From: Schnuerera sp. xch1
GTDB lineage: Bacteria > Bacillota > Clostridia > Tissierellales > Tepidimicrobiaceae
DNA length: 64,000 nt
Direction: 5' to 3'
Assembly: GCF_019931165.1 (NCBI RefSeq)
Contig: NZ_JAIOUP010000008.1
Location: forward strand, 1-64,000
Shown: positions 16,748 through 24,464 of the stretch, piece by piece
Position numbering within the stretch: position 1 is the stretch's first letter
Layout: each line of letters starts with the position of its first letter
Made by a program: the position numbers and the translations under genes
Notes under the pieces: model-generated
The model's input: only the letters and a program-made list of their open reading frames with translations
Told to the model about the DNA's origin: nothing
The model's database searches: none

Positions 16748-17095
16748 ATGGATAAACTGACAAGGTTCTTTAAAATTCTTTCAGATGAAACTAGGCTTAG
16801 AATAATGGTGCTTTTATACCATAGGGAGCTATGTGTATGCCAAATGTGTGGTATCACAGGCATATCTCAGCCCAATATATCAAAGCATTTGGCTAAGCTT
16901 AGAGACATGGACTTAGTAAAAGATGAAAGAAAGGAACAATACACTTGTTATTCCTTAGACTTAAAGGATAAATTGTTTGAGAACATAATTGAGAATATAG
17001 TTAATAATATAGGAGAGTATCCAACTCTAAAGTTAGATATAGAAAAGAGCAAAGCTGCAGAAAAATATATTGAGCTGATGAGTGCGAAGAAGTAA
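16748..17095 (+). CDS. ArsR-family metalloregulator with ELCVC motif
   Basis: 115-residue winged-helix repressor. ELCVCQMCG (residues 27-35) in helix 3 is the arsenite/thiol-metal site of ArsR proteins, here with a third cysteine (Cys29, Cys31, Cys34). The DNA-recognition helix is SQPNISKHLAKL. It lies 15 bases behind the CobW gene and ahead of an ArsP-like permease, so a thiophilic metal or organoarsenical is the probable signal. The four 8-bp repeats at the operon's start site are its likely target (inference). Confidence 0.88.
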   Translation: MDKLTRFFKILSDETRLRIMVLLYHRELCVCQMCGITGISQPNISKHLAKLRDMDLVKDERKEQYTCYSLDLKDKLFENIIENIVNNIGEYPTLKLDIEKSKAAEKYIELMSAKK

Positions 17096-17100
17096 CTACA

Positions 17101-17169
17101 GGGACAATTTTTTGTGGCTATTATGTTGTGAGCCATAAGAAATGTCCCAGGGTTATCCTATAAGACCCT
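17101..17169 (+). promoter_or_regulatory. Two hairpins between arsR and permease
   Basis: First: GGGACA (17101-17106) with TGTCCC (17143-17148), with an inner stem TGGCT/AGCCA. Second: AGGGT (17149-17153) with ACCCT (17165-17169). Neither is followed by a T run, so mRNA processing or partial attenuation is more likely than full termination. Confidence 0.45.
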
Positions 17170-17217
17170 ATAGCTTTGCCTAAATAATTGTGAGTTGATT
17201 GGACTGGATGTGATTTT

Positions 17218-18222
17218 ATGAATATATTTAATTGGGTAAATGACCAATTGTTTAAAATGAAATGGCTTTATAATTTAGTTAGAATTTTAGTGGAGGAGAT
17301 TTTTAACCTATCCTTAGAAACTAGAATTGGTACCAGTATTCACTTTTTTATATATGATGTTATAAAGATTTTTATACTTTTATCAGTATTGATTTTTGCT
17401 ATATCATATATTCAAAGCTATTTCCCACCAGAGAGGACCAAAAAGATACTAGGTAGATTTAAAGGAATTAAAGGAAATATGTTAGGAGCATTGTTAGGAA
17501 CTATAACTCCTTTTTGTAGTTGTTCAAGCATTCCTATTTTTATAGGATTTACATCAGCTGGGTTACCAGTTGGAGTAACATTTTCCTTTTTAATATCATC
17601 ACCTATGGTAGATTTAGCGTCCTTACTATTACTGATGTCCTTTTTTGGAGCGAAAATAGCTATAGCCTATGTAATTGTTGGACTGATACTAGCAGTTATA
17701 GGGGGCATTTTAATAGATAAATTAGGAATGGAGAAATATATAAAGGACTATGTATATGGAGTTAAAGATACAGACGTAAATATTGAGGAGATGATTCCAA
17801 GAGATAGAGTGAATTTCGCTAAAGACCAGGTCAAGGATATTTTCGATAGAGTATGGAAGTATATTCTAATAGGTGTTGGCGTAGGTGCATTAATTCATAA
17901 TTGGATTCCTCAGTCTGTAATAGAGAATATATTAGGTCAAAATAATCCTTTTGCAGTAATATTAGCTACTATGGTAGGCGTACCAATATATGCAGATATA
18001 TTTGGAACTATTCCAATAGCTGAAGCTTTAATTGCTAAAGGTGTAGGAATGGGAACGGTATTAGCCTTTATGATGGGTGTAACTACATTATCCTTTCCAT
18101 CATTGGTAATGTTAAGTCAAGTAGTGAAAAAGAAATTGTTAGGAGTATTTTTAGCTATAGTTACAATAGGGATAATTATAATTGGATATTCCTTTAACAT
18201 ATTTTCATTTTTATTAAAATAG
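17218..18222 (+). CDS. ArsP-like permease (UPF0718/DUF318)
   Basis: 334 residues with about eight membrane helices in two repeats. TPFCSCSSIPIF (Cys100, Cys102) is the conserved thiol motif of this permease family, which includes ArsP, an exporter of trivalent organoarsenicals. The second repeat carries GVPIYADIFGTIPIAEA. Behind an ArsR gene with an ELCVC site and ahead of a small thioredoxin, export of a thiol-binding metal(loid) is likely. ATG at 17218 follows GGATGTG. Confidence 0.8.
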   Translation: MNIFNWVNDQLFKMKWLYNLVRILVEEIFNLSLETRIGTSIHFFIYDVIKIFILLSVLIFAISYIQSYFPPERTKKILGRFKGIKGNMLGALLGTITPFCSCSSIPIFIGFTSAGLPVGVTFSFLISSPMVDLASLLLLMSFFGAKIAIAYVIVGLILAVIGGILIDKLGMEKYIKDYVYGVKDTDVNIEEMIPRDRVNFAKDQVKDIFDRVWKYILIGVGVGALIHNWIPQSVIENILGQNNPFAVILATMVGVPIYADIFGTIPIAEALIAKGVGMGTVLAFMMGVTTLSFPSLVMLSQVVKKKLLGVFLAIVTIGIIIIGYSFNIFSFLLK

Positions 18223-18235
18223 GATGGTGATTTAG

Positions 18236-18469
18236 TTGATAATTAAGATACTGGGGACTGGTTGTTCTAAGTGTGGAAAGCTTGAAAAGAATTTAGACAA
18301 AGCTTTAAATGAATTAGACCTACAAGCTAATATATTAAAGATAGATAATCTAGCAGAAATAGTAGGATATGGTATTATGAGTACTCCTGGGTTAATAATA
18401 GATGACGAAGTAAAATCTGTCGGCAAAGTGCCTTCTGTAAAAGAAATAAAGAAGATGTTAACTAAGTAA
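18236..18469 (+). CDS. Thioredoxin-like small redox protein (TGCSKC)
   Basis: 77 residues, thioredoxin fold with active site GTGCSKC (Cys10, Cys13) and the cis-Pro segment MSTPGLIIDDEV. This type (TIGR00412, redox-active disulfide protein 2) is regularly next to UPF0718 permeases. The TTG start lies behind GGATGGTG, 13 bases after the permease stop. Probably the reductant partner of the permease or its substrate. Confidence 0.85.
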   Translation: MIIKILGTGCSKCGKLEKNLDKALNELDLQANILKIDNLAEIVGYGIMSTPGLIIDDEVKSVGKVPSVKEIKKMLTK

Positions 18470-18476
18470 TCGTATA

Positions 18477-18529
18477 TTGACACCAACATCAAATAAAGGT
18501 ACAATTATATTGGCATATGCCAATATAAT
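18477..18529 (+). promoter_or_regulatory. Promoter with 26-bp perfect palindrome before the Mrp gene
   Basis: TTGACA (18477-18482), 17 bases, TACAAT (18500-18505). A perfect 26-base palindrome covers 18504-18529, centred on GGCATATGCC, across the end of the -10 and the start site. This is the position of a repressor operator. The DUF134 helix-turn-helix protein encoded second in the operon is a candidate binder. Confidence 0.75.
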
Positions 18530-18549
18530 ATAGAAAGGAATGAATAATA

Positions 18550-19374
18550 ATGGCTGATTGCAATAGTTGTCCATCTAAAGATAATTGTAATTCTCAAGAC
18601 ACATGTACAATAAAGAACAACCCGAATAATCATGTTAAAAATATAATTGGTGTTATGAGTGGTAAGGGTGGAGTAGGAAAATCTACTGTCGCTGCTCTAA
18701 TAGCTAAGGACTTAAATGATAAAGGATATAAAGTAGGGATTTTAGATGCAGATATTACTGGGCCAAGTATTCCAAGATTGTTCCAAGTTAATTATCAAAA
18801 AGCTATGGCTAATGACAATGGAATATTACCTGTAGTGACTGATGATGGTATAAAGATAATATCCTTAAATCTATTAATGGATGAAGAGGAAAAACCTGTA
18901 ATTTGGAGAGGACCAATAGTATCAGGAGTAGTTCAACAATTTTGGACTGATGTTTTATGGGGAGAATTAGACTATTTAGTAATAGATATGCCACCAGGGA
19001 CTGGGGATGTAGCTTTAACTGTTATGCAATCCATACCAATATCAGGATTGGTAATTGTATCGATACCTCAGGATTTAGTATCCATGATAGTAGCAAAAGC
19101 TATTAATATGGTTAATAAATTAAATATTCCTGTATTAGGAGTAGTTGAAAATATGAGCTATGTAATGTGCCCAGATTGTAACAAAAGAATTGAAATATTT
19201 GATGGAGAGAACACATCGGAATTCTTGACAGAACATGGGCTAGAACTTTTGGGAGAATTACCCATGATTAAGGATATAGCCAATATTCCAAAAGAAGGCA
19301 ATCAAAAATTAAGCGAAGAAATAAATAAAACTTTTGGACAAATAGGCGATAAGTTAGTGAATGCTTTAAAGTAG
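18550..19374 (+). CDS. Mrp/NBP35-family P-loop Fe-S carrier ATPase
   Basis: 274 residues. Cys4, Cys7, Cys13 and Cys19 form an N-terminal cysteine set as in NBP35-type proteins. The deviant Walker A SGKGGVGKST lies at residues 37-46 and a CPDC motif in the C-terminal part for dimer-bridging [4Fe-4S]. These proteins carry and transfer Fe-S clusters. ATG at 18550 follows AAAGGAATG. The DUF134 gene follows after 19 bases; this pair recurs in anaerobes. Confidence 0.88.
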   Translation: MADCNSCPSKDNCNSQDTCTIKNNPNNHVKNIIGVMSGKGGVGKSTVAALIAKDLNDKGYKVGILDADITGPSIPRLFQVNYQKAMANDNGILPVVTDDGIKIISLNLLMDEEEKPVIWRGPIVSGVVQQFWTDVLWGELDYLVIDMPPGTGDVALTVMQSIPISGLVIVSIPQDLVSMIVAKAINMVNKLNIPVLGVVENMSYVMCPDCNKRIEIFDGENTSEFLTEHGLELLGELPMIKDIANIPKEGNQKLSEEINKTFGQIGDKLVNALK

Positions 19375-19393
19375 ACATATTGGAGGAGTAAGT

Positions 19394-19828
19394 ATGGCAA
19401 GGCCAACTAAATGTAGAAGAGTGGATTTTTTTCCTAACACAACGTGTTTTGTACCATTAGGGAAGGAAAAAAGAAGATTAAAAGAAGTGGAGCTGAAAAT
19501 AGAAGAGTTAGAAGCCATGAGATTAAAGGATATTGAAGGATTATCCCAACAGGAATGCGCTGATAGGATGAAGGTATCAAGACAAACCTTCCAAAATATA
19601 ATAGATAATGCAAGAAATAAAGTTGCTGTAGCGTTGACAGAGGGGTTGGCCATAAACATTAAGGGAGGAAATTTTATTTCATCTTATTGTGAAATAAAAT
19701 GTGAGTCCTGTAATACAATTTATAGAATTAAAAATGTAAAAGATAAAAAAGAATGTCCTATGTGCAATTCAAACAAGATACATTGTAACAACAAAAATAG
19801 AAGATGCAATAAATGGTGTGAAAGATAA
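19394..19828 (+). CDS. DUF134-family helix-turn-helix protein
   Basis: 144 residues. It begins MARPTKCRRVDFFP, a typical DUF134 start, with a sigma-70-region-4-like helix-turn-helix around LSQQECADRMKVSRQTFQNI and a C-terminal zinc-ribbon-like part (CESC, CPMC and a Cys-rich tail). Predicted DNA-binding regulator, function unproven. Co-transcription with the Mrp ATPase makes it the natural candidate for binding the palindrome at 18504-18529. Confidence 0.8.
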   Translation: MARPTKCRRVDFFPNTTCFVPLGKEKRRLKEVELKIEELEAMRLKDIEGLSQQECADRMKVSRQTFQNIIDNARNKVAVALTEGLAINIKGGNFISSYCEIKCESCNTIYRIKNVKDKKECPMCNSNKIHCNNKNRRCNKWCER

Positions 19829-19838
19829 ATGGTATAAT

Positions 19839-19879
19839 CCCCCATATTTTGGGAAAAATATAAATAAAAAATATGGGGG
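19839..19879 (+). promoter_or_regulatory. Hairpin sequestering the DUF2508 ribosome-binding site
   Basis: Twelve-base arms CCCCCATATTTT (19839-19850) and AAAATATGGGGG (19868-19879). The 3' arm contains the GGGGG Shine-Dalgarno of the next gene, whose ATG is at 19887. No T run, so it is not a classical terminator. Confidence 0.6.
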
Positions 19880-19886
19880 TGTTGCA

Positions 19887-20159
19887 ATGTATAAGGGTAA
19901 AAGTTATTATAGAGGTAAGGCAAAAAGAATAATTAAATATATAAATTTAATATCGAATAAGTTTAAGGATGAAAAGACAGAGAAACAGCAAGTTCTAGAA
20001 AATTTAAATAAAGCTCATAATGAATGGAAAATGAAAGAAAAATATTTTGAACACGTTACAGATCCTGATTTAGTAGATCATGCTATATATGAATTAAAGG
20101 CTTCAAAAATAAAATATATGTATTTGTTAAAAAAGGCAAAGAAAATGGATAATGAGTAA
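19887..20159 (+). CDS. DUF2508 family protein (YaaL-like)
   Basis: 90 residues, basic and helical, with LVDHAIYELKASKIKYMYLLKKAK near the C-terminus as in DUF2508/YaaL proteins encoded next to bofA. ATG at 19887 follows GGGGGTG; an upstream reading frame exists but lacks a ribosome-binding site. Function unknown. Confidence 0.75.
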   Translation: MYKGKSYYRGKAKRIIKYINLISNKFKDEKTEKQQVLENLNKAHNEWKMKEKYFEHVTDPDLVDHAIYELKASKIKYMYLLKKAKKMDNE

Positions 20160-20219
20160 TATTTATATAACATGTCCCTTATTATATAATAAGTACTTTA
20201 AATAAAGGGGGAAAGTCTA

Positions 20220-20480
20220 ATGGACATAGGCATTGTATTAGCTTTTTTGTTTGGGTTATTCTTATTATATATAGTAGGTATGCTATTAGTAATACCTATA
20301 AAATTAATTATTAAATTAGTGATAAATGGAGTTTTAGGAGGTATTTTATTATTAGTTGTAAACTTTATTGGTGGATTTATAGGTTTTAGCATAGTTATTA
20401 ATCCACTAACTGCAGTTATTGCTGGTATATTTGGAATACCAGGAGTAATTTTATTGATTTTATTGCAATATATACTATAA
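20220..20480 (+). CDS. bofA: Pro-sigmaK processing inhibitor BofA family protein
   Basis: 86 residues, two to three membrane segments with NPLTAVIAGIFGIPGVILLI at the C-terminus, the BofA signature. In Bacillus BofA holds the SpoIVFB protease inactive in the forespore outer membrane until sigma-K activation. The start ATG follows AAAGGGGG. DUF2508-bofA is a conserved pair in spore formers. Confidence 0.88.
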   Translation: MDIGIVLAFLFGLFLLYIVGMLLVIPIKLIIKLVINGVLGGILLLVVNFIGGFIGFSIVINPLTAVIAGIFGIPGVILLILLQYIL

Positions 20481-20514
20481 TAACAATTAAAATACTAAAA
20501 AATTATTATTCTGT

Positions 20515-20543
20515 TTGCAAATGACTCTAAGATTTGATATAAA
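20515..20543 (+). promoter_or_regulatory. Promoter of the L25 gene
   Basis: TTGCAA (20515-20520), 17 bases, TATAAA (20538-20543). Confidence 0.6.
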
Positions 20544-20581
20544 TATAATGTATAATAATTTTTTGTAAGGAGGCAATTGCC

Positions 20582-21229
20582 ATGGCAGCAATTAAAGTAC
20601 AAGTGGAAAAAAGAACAGGATTGGGCAAGAATAAAGTAGATAAACTTCGTCAAAAAGACATAATACCTGGAGTTGTGTATAGCAAAGGTGAAGAAAACAA
20701 AAATATTCAAATTGATAAAGGTAGTTTTGAAAAAGTTTATAAAACTGCGGGAACAAGTACCTTAATAGATTTAGATCTGGAAGGAAAGGTTGAGCCTGTA
20801 CTAATAAAAGAAGTACAAATGCATCCATTTAAAAACCAATATTTACATGTAGATTTTCAAAAACTTAATATGAATGAAACTGTTAAATTAACTATTCCTA
20901 TTGTATTAACAGGTAGGGAATATATTCAAGCGCAACCTTCAATATTAATGCAACAATTAGATGAGATTGAAATCGAATGTTTACCTCAAGATATTCCTGA
21001 AACAATTGAGGTGGATGTATCAGGTATTGATTTTAATACTCCAATTCATGTGTCCGATTTGGATATATTTAATGATGAAAATATAACAGTACTTAGAGAA
21101 GCAGATGAATTAGTTGCAAATCTAGTATCTCCAGCTGAGGAAGAAGAGGAAGAAGAATTAGAAGAAGAAGCAATAGATGCAGAGGAAGTTCCAGTAGTAG
21201 GTGAAGAAGAAGAGGAATCAGAAGAATAA
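20582..21229 (+). CDS. rplY: Ribosomal protein L25 / general stress protein Ctc
   Basis: 215 residues: the N-terminal L25 domain binding 5S rRNA (RTGLGKNKVDKLRQKDIIPGV) and the C-terminal TL5/Ctc beta domain, ending in a long acidic tail of Glu residues. The length identifies the long Ctc/TL5 form. ATG follows GGAGG. Monocistronic, downstream of its own promoter; the decayed insertion sequence begins shortly after. Confidence 0.93.
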   Translation: MAAIKVQVEKRTGLGKNKVDKLRQKDIIPGVVYSKGEENKNIQIDKGSFEKVYKTAGTSTLIDLDLEGKVEPVLIKEVQMHPFKNQYLHVDFQKLNMNETVKLTIPIVLTGREYIQAQPSILMQQLDEIEIECLPQDIPETIEVDVSGIDFNTPIHVSDLDIFNDENITVLREADELVANLVSPAEEEEEEELEEEAIDAEEVPVVGEEEEESEE

Positions 21230-21328
21230 TATTTAATTGTGAAAGAGCAGGTAGGATTATCCTTACCTAATGTTAAAGGAAAATTGTTGTAGGAATTATA
21301 TGGAGTAAAGTTCCATGTGAATTAAAAA

Positions 21329-22140
21329 GGAGATGCATCTTGTTAAGATATAAGTTGCCAAAAACAAAAACTTAACGAAAGGATGACATCTCCATATATG
21401 ATGATATATAACGCTTTAATGAATTTAGTGTAAAAAATATAAAGAATTTTATAAAAGAAAAAAGACTTAGCTAATTTGATACTTAAACTAAGCGGAACTA
21501 AGGAAAAATGATATCAAAAAAAGATTGAGAAATTGTAAGGAATGATAAAATTAGTGAGAAAGCGCATATATTGAAGAATTAGTAAACAAGCTATTATGAA
21601 TAAAATACATAAAAGTAAAGTTGAAGAACCTAAGCTAAAGATAGAGGAAAAAAGAAAAGTACGTGTATTATACATAGAAGCTTAGGAAGATTATGTTGTT
21701 CTGCAGAAAAAAGCAATAAAAGTAGAGATTTGTACTAGACAATTATTATCTAAATAAATACATCAAAGTTGCAACAGCTCATCTAGCGAATAAAGATATT
21801 TATCAAGAATTAAAAGATACCGAGATTGGCCAAAACTAGGTGTATTTCAAATGGCTGAGCTTATTCTATATAGGGAAAACGGCCAAAAAAGCATATGATA
21901 TGGTAATGGCACAAAAGATAAAAGAATTATAAAAGAAAAATATTTAGATGCAAGAGTCCCTAATCAAGTCCCTTCGACAAACTTCTACCGGTAAATATAC
22001 AAATATCTGGAGCAACAACTTAATTGCTATTGAGGAAGGTTATAAGACAGGTGTATATAAAGGATTAGGGTATTCAATAGGTTAAGATGAATATCAGTAC
22101 GCTATAACATAGTAAAGCTTTACGATAACAAAAGGAAGTC
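21329..22140 (+). pseudogene. Decayed ISLre2-type (UPF0236) transposase
   Basis: No open frame remains, but pieces in different frames read as an ISLre2 transposase: an N-terminal segment NEF-VKNIKNFIKEKK around 21420-21455 and RVLYIEA-EDYVVLQ around 21662-21706 (usual form LYIEADEDHVALQ). A further part around 21750-21830 reads KYIKVATAHLANKDIYQELKDTE-like only if shifted. An inverted pair GGAGATG (21329-21335) / CATCTCC (21387-21393) lies at the left side. Many stops and frameshifts show it is long dead. The right limit is uncertain. Confidence 0.7.
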
Positions 22141-22192
22141 ATATAATATAATTAATGTATCAATAGAAGCTAATCCTGATATCTTACTATTC

Positions 22193-22213
22193 TAGTGGCA
22201 GAGTTTGCCACTA
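22193..22213 (+). terminator. Small hairpin after the dead transposase
   Basis: TAGTGGCA (22193-22200) and TGCCACTA (22206-22213), five-base loop, followed by AATTTTA. Confidence 0.5.
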
Positions 22214-22542
22214 AATTTTAATATTGGTGTTAAAAATGCTTATTATTAAAGATACAGTCTTTAATTTGTATTATATTTTATCCACTAGGATGGATCTATT
22301 CTCTTTTTCTCTACACTAAATTAACGCTGTTCTGTTAAAAACTTGGAGTAAAATTATTATTGGTATAACTAATCAAAGAATAAAAGGAAGATGGAAAATA
22401 CATCTTCCCATCATACAAATCAAACTGTAAAATGTAATTACTAAAGAACATAAATAGGAGTGATTTATATGACCAATTTAATTGTAAAGGAAAAAGAAAT
22501 ATCCTTCAATATGTTAGAATAAGTGTAAAGAGAGGGCGGCAT
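22214..22542 (+). other. Upstream region of citO with 17-codon ORF
   Basis: No full gene. A hairpin GGAAGATG / CATCTTCC lies at 22386-22408. A 17-codon ORF (22469-22522, beginning MTNLIVKEK) has a good Shine-Dalgarno AGGAGTG and ends 20 bases before citO. It may be a leader peptide or the stump of a lost gene. The boundary between native DNA and the citrate cluster probably lies here. Confidence 0.4.
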
Positions 22543-23244
22543 ATGGATGATTATATAGCAGAAATCATAAGGCATACAGATATGAAACAATATAAACCAT
22601 TAAATGAAATTGTTTTTGAAGGAATAAGAAAAACAATCATTAAAGGTCAGATACCAGTGGGAGAAAAAATAAATGAAAAGGAATATGCTGATCGGATGAA
22701 TATTAGTCGGACTCCTATCAGGGATGCATTGCATCGCTTAGAAAAAGAAGGATTAGTAGAGTATATTCCACGATACGGGGTAATTGTAAAAAAGGTATCC
22801 ATAGAGGATGCAAAGGAGATCTACCAGATTCGGAAAGCTTTAGATACATTAGCCACTGTTAATGCCATGAATATTATGACAGACGAACAATTTCAAGAGT
22901 TGAAGAATTTGCTCAATAGAACAGAGGAAGCCAATCGGCTAAATGAAAGTTTAGATGAGATAACTCAATTGTTCTCTGAATTTAACGAGATGATTTATGA
23001 GTTTAGCCAAATGCCTCGATTGACTTCCATTGTCACAAAATTAAGAGAATATCTCATGCGCTTTAGAGATATTTCTTTAAAAAAAGAAGATCGTAGACGT
23101 AAAGCTTTGGATGAACATTGGATGATTTATCGAGCTATATGCAACAAAGATGAAGATCAAGTAAGCTTGATTACCAAGGAACACCTGGAATATTCAGAGA
23201 AATTTATATTGGAAGAAATGGAAAGACAACAAAATGTTAAATAA
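22543..23244 (+). CDS. citO: GntR/FCD-family regulator of citrate genes (CitO-like)
   Basis: 233 residues: an N-terminal GntR winged helix (residues 20-85, EKEYADRMNISRTPIRDALHRLEKEGLVEY) and a C-terminal FCD effector domain. In Enterococcus the citrate-activated GntR protein CitO turns on the citrate lyase genes; the position immediately before citG and citM supports the same role. ATG follows GAGAGGGCGG. Arg codons CGT and CGG and a higher GC than neighbours mark the start of an unusual-composition block. Confidence 0.82.
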   Translation: MDDYIAEIIRHTDMKQYKPLNEIVFEGIRKTIIKGQIPVGEKINEKEYADRMNISRTPIRDALHRLEKEGLVEYIPRYGVIVKKVSIEDAKEIYQIRKALDTLATVNAMNIMTDEQFQELKNLLNRTEEANRLNESLDEITQLFSEFNEMIYEFSQMPRLTSIVTKLREYLMRFRDISLKKEDRRRKALDEHWMIYRAICNKDEDQVSLITKEHLEYSEKFILEEMERQQNVK

Positions 23245-24184
23245 TCAAATGAAAGACTATATTACTGAAAAGAGAACAATAAAAGAAGATAAAGAATCTA
23301 AAATAAATAATTGGGCACATCAACTGTCTATTTATGCACAGCAAGGGGTTCTCTATGAAGCCGTCTTATGCCCTAAACCAGGTTTGGTGGATCCTGTAAA
23401 TAGTGGAGCCCACACCGATATGAATATCTTTACCTTTATGGATAGTTCCAGCAGTTTATATGAAGGATTTTACCAATACGCTAAAACAGGTCTTTGGTGG
23501 GGGAATTCCCCAAAGAAGTTATTTCAACACATTCGTCCAATAGGTATTAGACTAGAAAAGCAAATGTTTAAAGAAACTAAAGGGATTAATACCCATAAGG
23601 GAATTATTTTTTCAATGGGTATCTTTTTAGCAGCCGCAGGCTTGTTTTTGCAAAAATATTTAGGTATATCCCACGAATTTCCTATTTTAAAAGATAATGA
23701 AACCGATAAAATTTTTGGTATAATAAAAGAAATGACTCTTAATCTAGTGGATAATGATTTTCAAGACATATATCAAAAGAAAAATTTGACTAATGGAGAA
23801 AAGTTATATTTGAAGTATGGTTTTACTGGAGTACGAGGAGAAGCCGAAGCTGGATATCCCTGTGTTCAAAAAGGAACTTTACCTTTAATTCGAACACAGG
23901 ATAAAAATACTTTATTAAACATCCGTTTATTAGAAGTTCTACTTTTCCTGATGTCTTCAATTGAAGATTCTAACGTGGGTCACCGTGGTGGATTAGAAGC
24001 CTTGCAATTAGTAAAGACCAAAGCTAAATACTTTATTAATAATGGTGGCCTTTGTCAAGCAAATGCTATACAAAGAATTGAGGAAATGAACCGTCTATTT
24101 ACTTCAGAGAATATCAGCCCCGGAGGAAGTGCTGATTTATTGAGTATTACTGTATTTTTGGGGAAATTAGAAAATATTTTCTGA
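23234..24184 (+). CDS. citG: Triphosphoribosyl-dephospho-CoA synthase CitG
   Basis: 316 residues. The conserved motif KPGLVDPVNSGAHTDMN (about residues 50-66) and GVRGEAEAGYP belong to CitG/MdcB proteins, which make the precursor of the citrate lyase prosthetic group from ATP and dephospho-CoA. The ATG overlaps the citO stop by 11 bases, so the genes are translationally coupled. CitX (30123-30683) uses the product to modify the acyl carrier CitD. Confidence 0.9.
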   Translation: MLNNQMKDYITEKRTIKEDKESKINNWAHQLSIYAQQGVLYEAVLCPKPGLVDPVNSGAHTDMNIFTFMDSSSSLYEGFYQYAKTGLWWGNSPKKLFQHIRPIGIRLEKQMFKETKGINTHKGIIFSMGIFLAAAGLFLQKYLGISHEFPILKDNETDKIFGIIKEMTLNLVDNDFQDIYQKKNLTNGEKLYLKYGFTGVRGEAEAGYPCVQKGTLPLIRTQDKNTLLNIRLLEVLLFLMSSIEDSNVGHRGGLEALQLVKTKAKYFINNGGLCQANAIQRIEEMNRLFTSENISPGGSADLLSITVFLGKLENIF

Positions 24185-24262
24185 TAAACAAGAAAGCGGC
24201 TAATGTCGCACTTGGGAAGGTTAAAGGTTTGATCCTAGAAGAGCAAGATGCTTTCAACCTCC

Positions 24263-24306
24263 AAAGGAATAGTGATCCCTTTTAAAGAAGGGATCACTAT
24301 TCCTTT
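24263..24306 (+). terminator. 19-bp stem terminator after citG
   Basis: Arms 24263-24281 and 24288-24306 are perfectly complementary (AAAGGAATAGTGATCCCTT and its complement), followed by ATTTAT. A second small hairpin AATGTG-CT-CACATT (24341-24354) followed by many T lies 35 bases on and completes termination before citM. Confidence 0.75.
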
Positions 24307-24396
24307 ATTTATGGTCATAATAAAGGGAAGAAAGTTTTTTAATGTGCTCACATTATTTTTTTTGTGTTTCTTTTTTTTTAGATGTTTTTTTGCTGA

Positions 24397-24421
24397 TGAA
24401 AACGTTTTGTTTATTTATAAT
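24397..24421 (+). promoter_or_regulatory. cre-like site and -10 box before citM
   Basis: TGAAAACGTTTTGT (24397-24410) matches the CcpA cre consensus except at the last two bases. It lies just upstream of TATAAT (24416-24421). CcpA catabolite control of citrate uptake is plausible. Confidence 0.55.
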
Positions 24422-24464
24422 AAAAGTTGATAAAAGCAAATAGAATAAAAAGGAGTGTAAGTTT

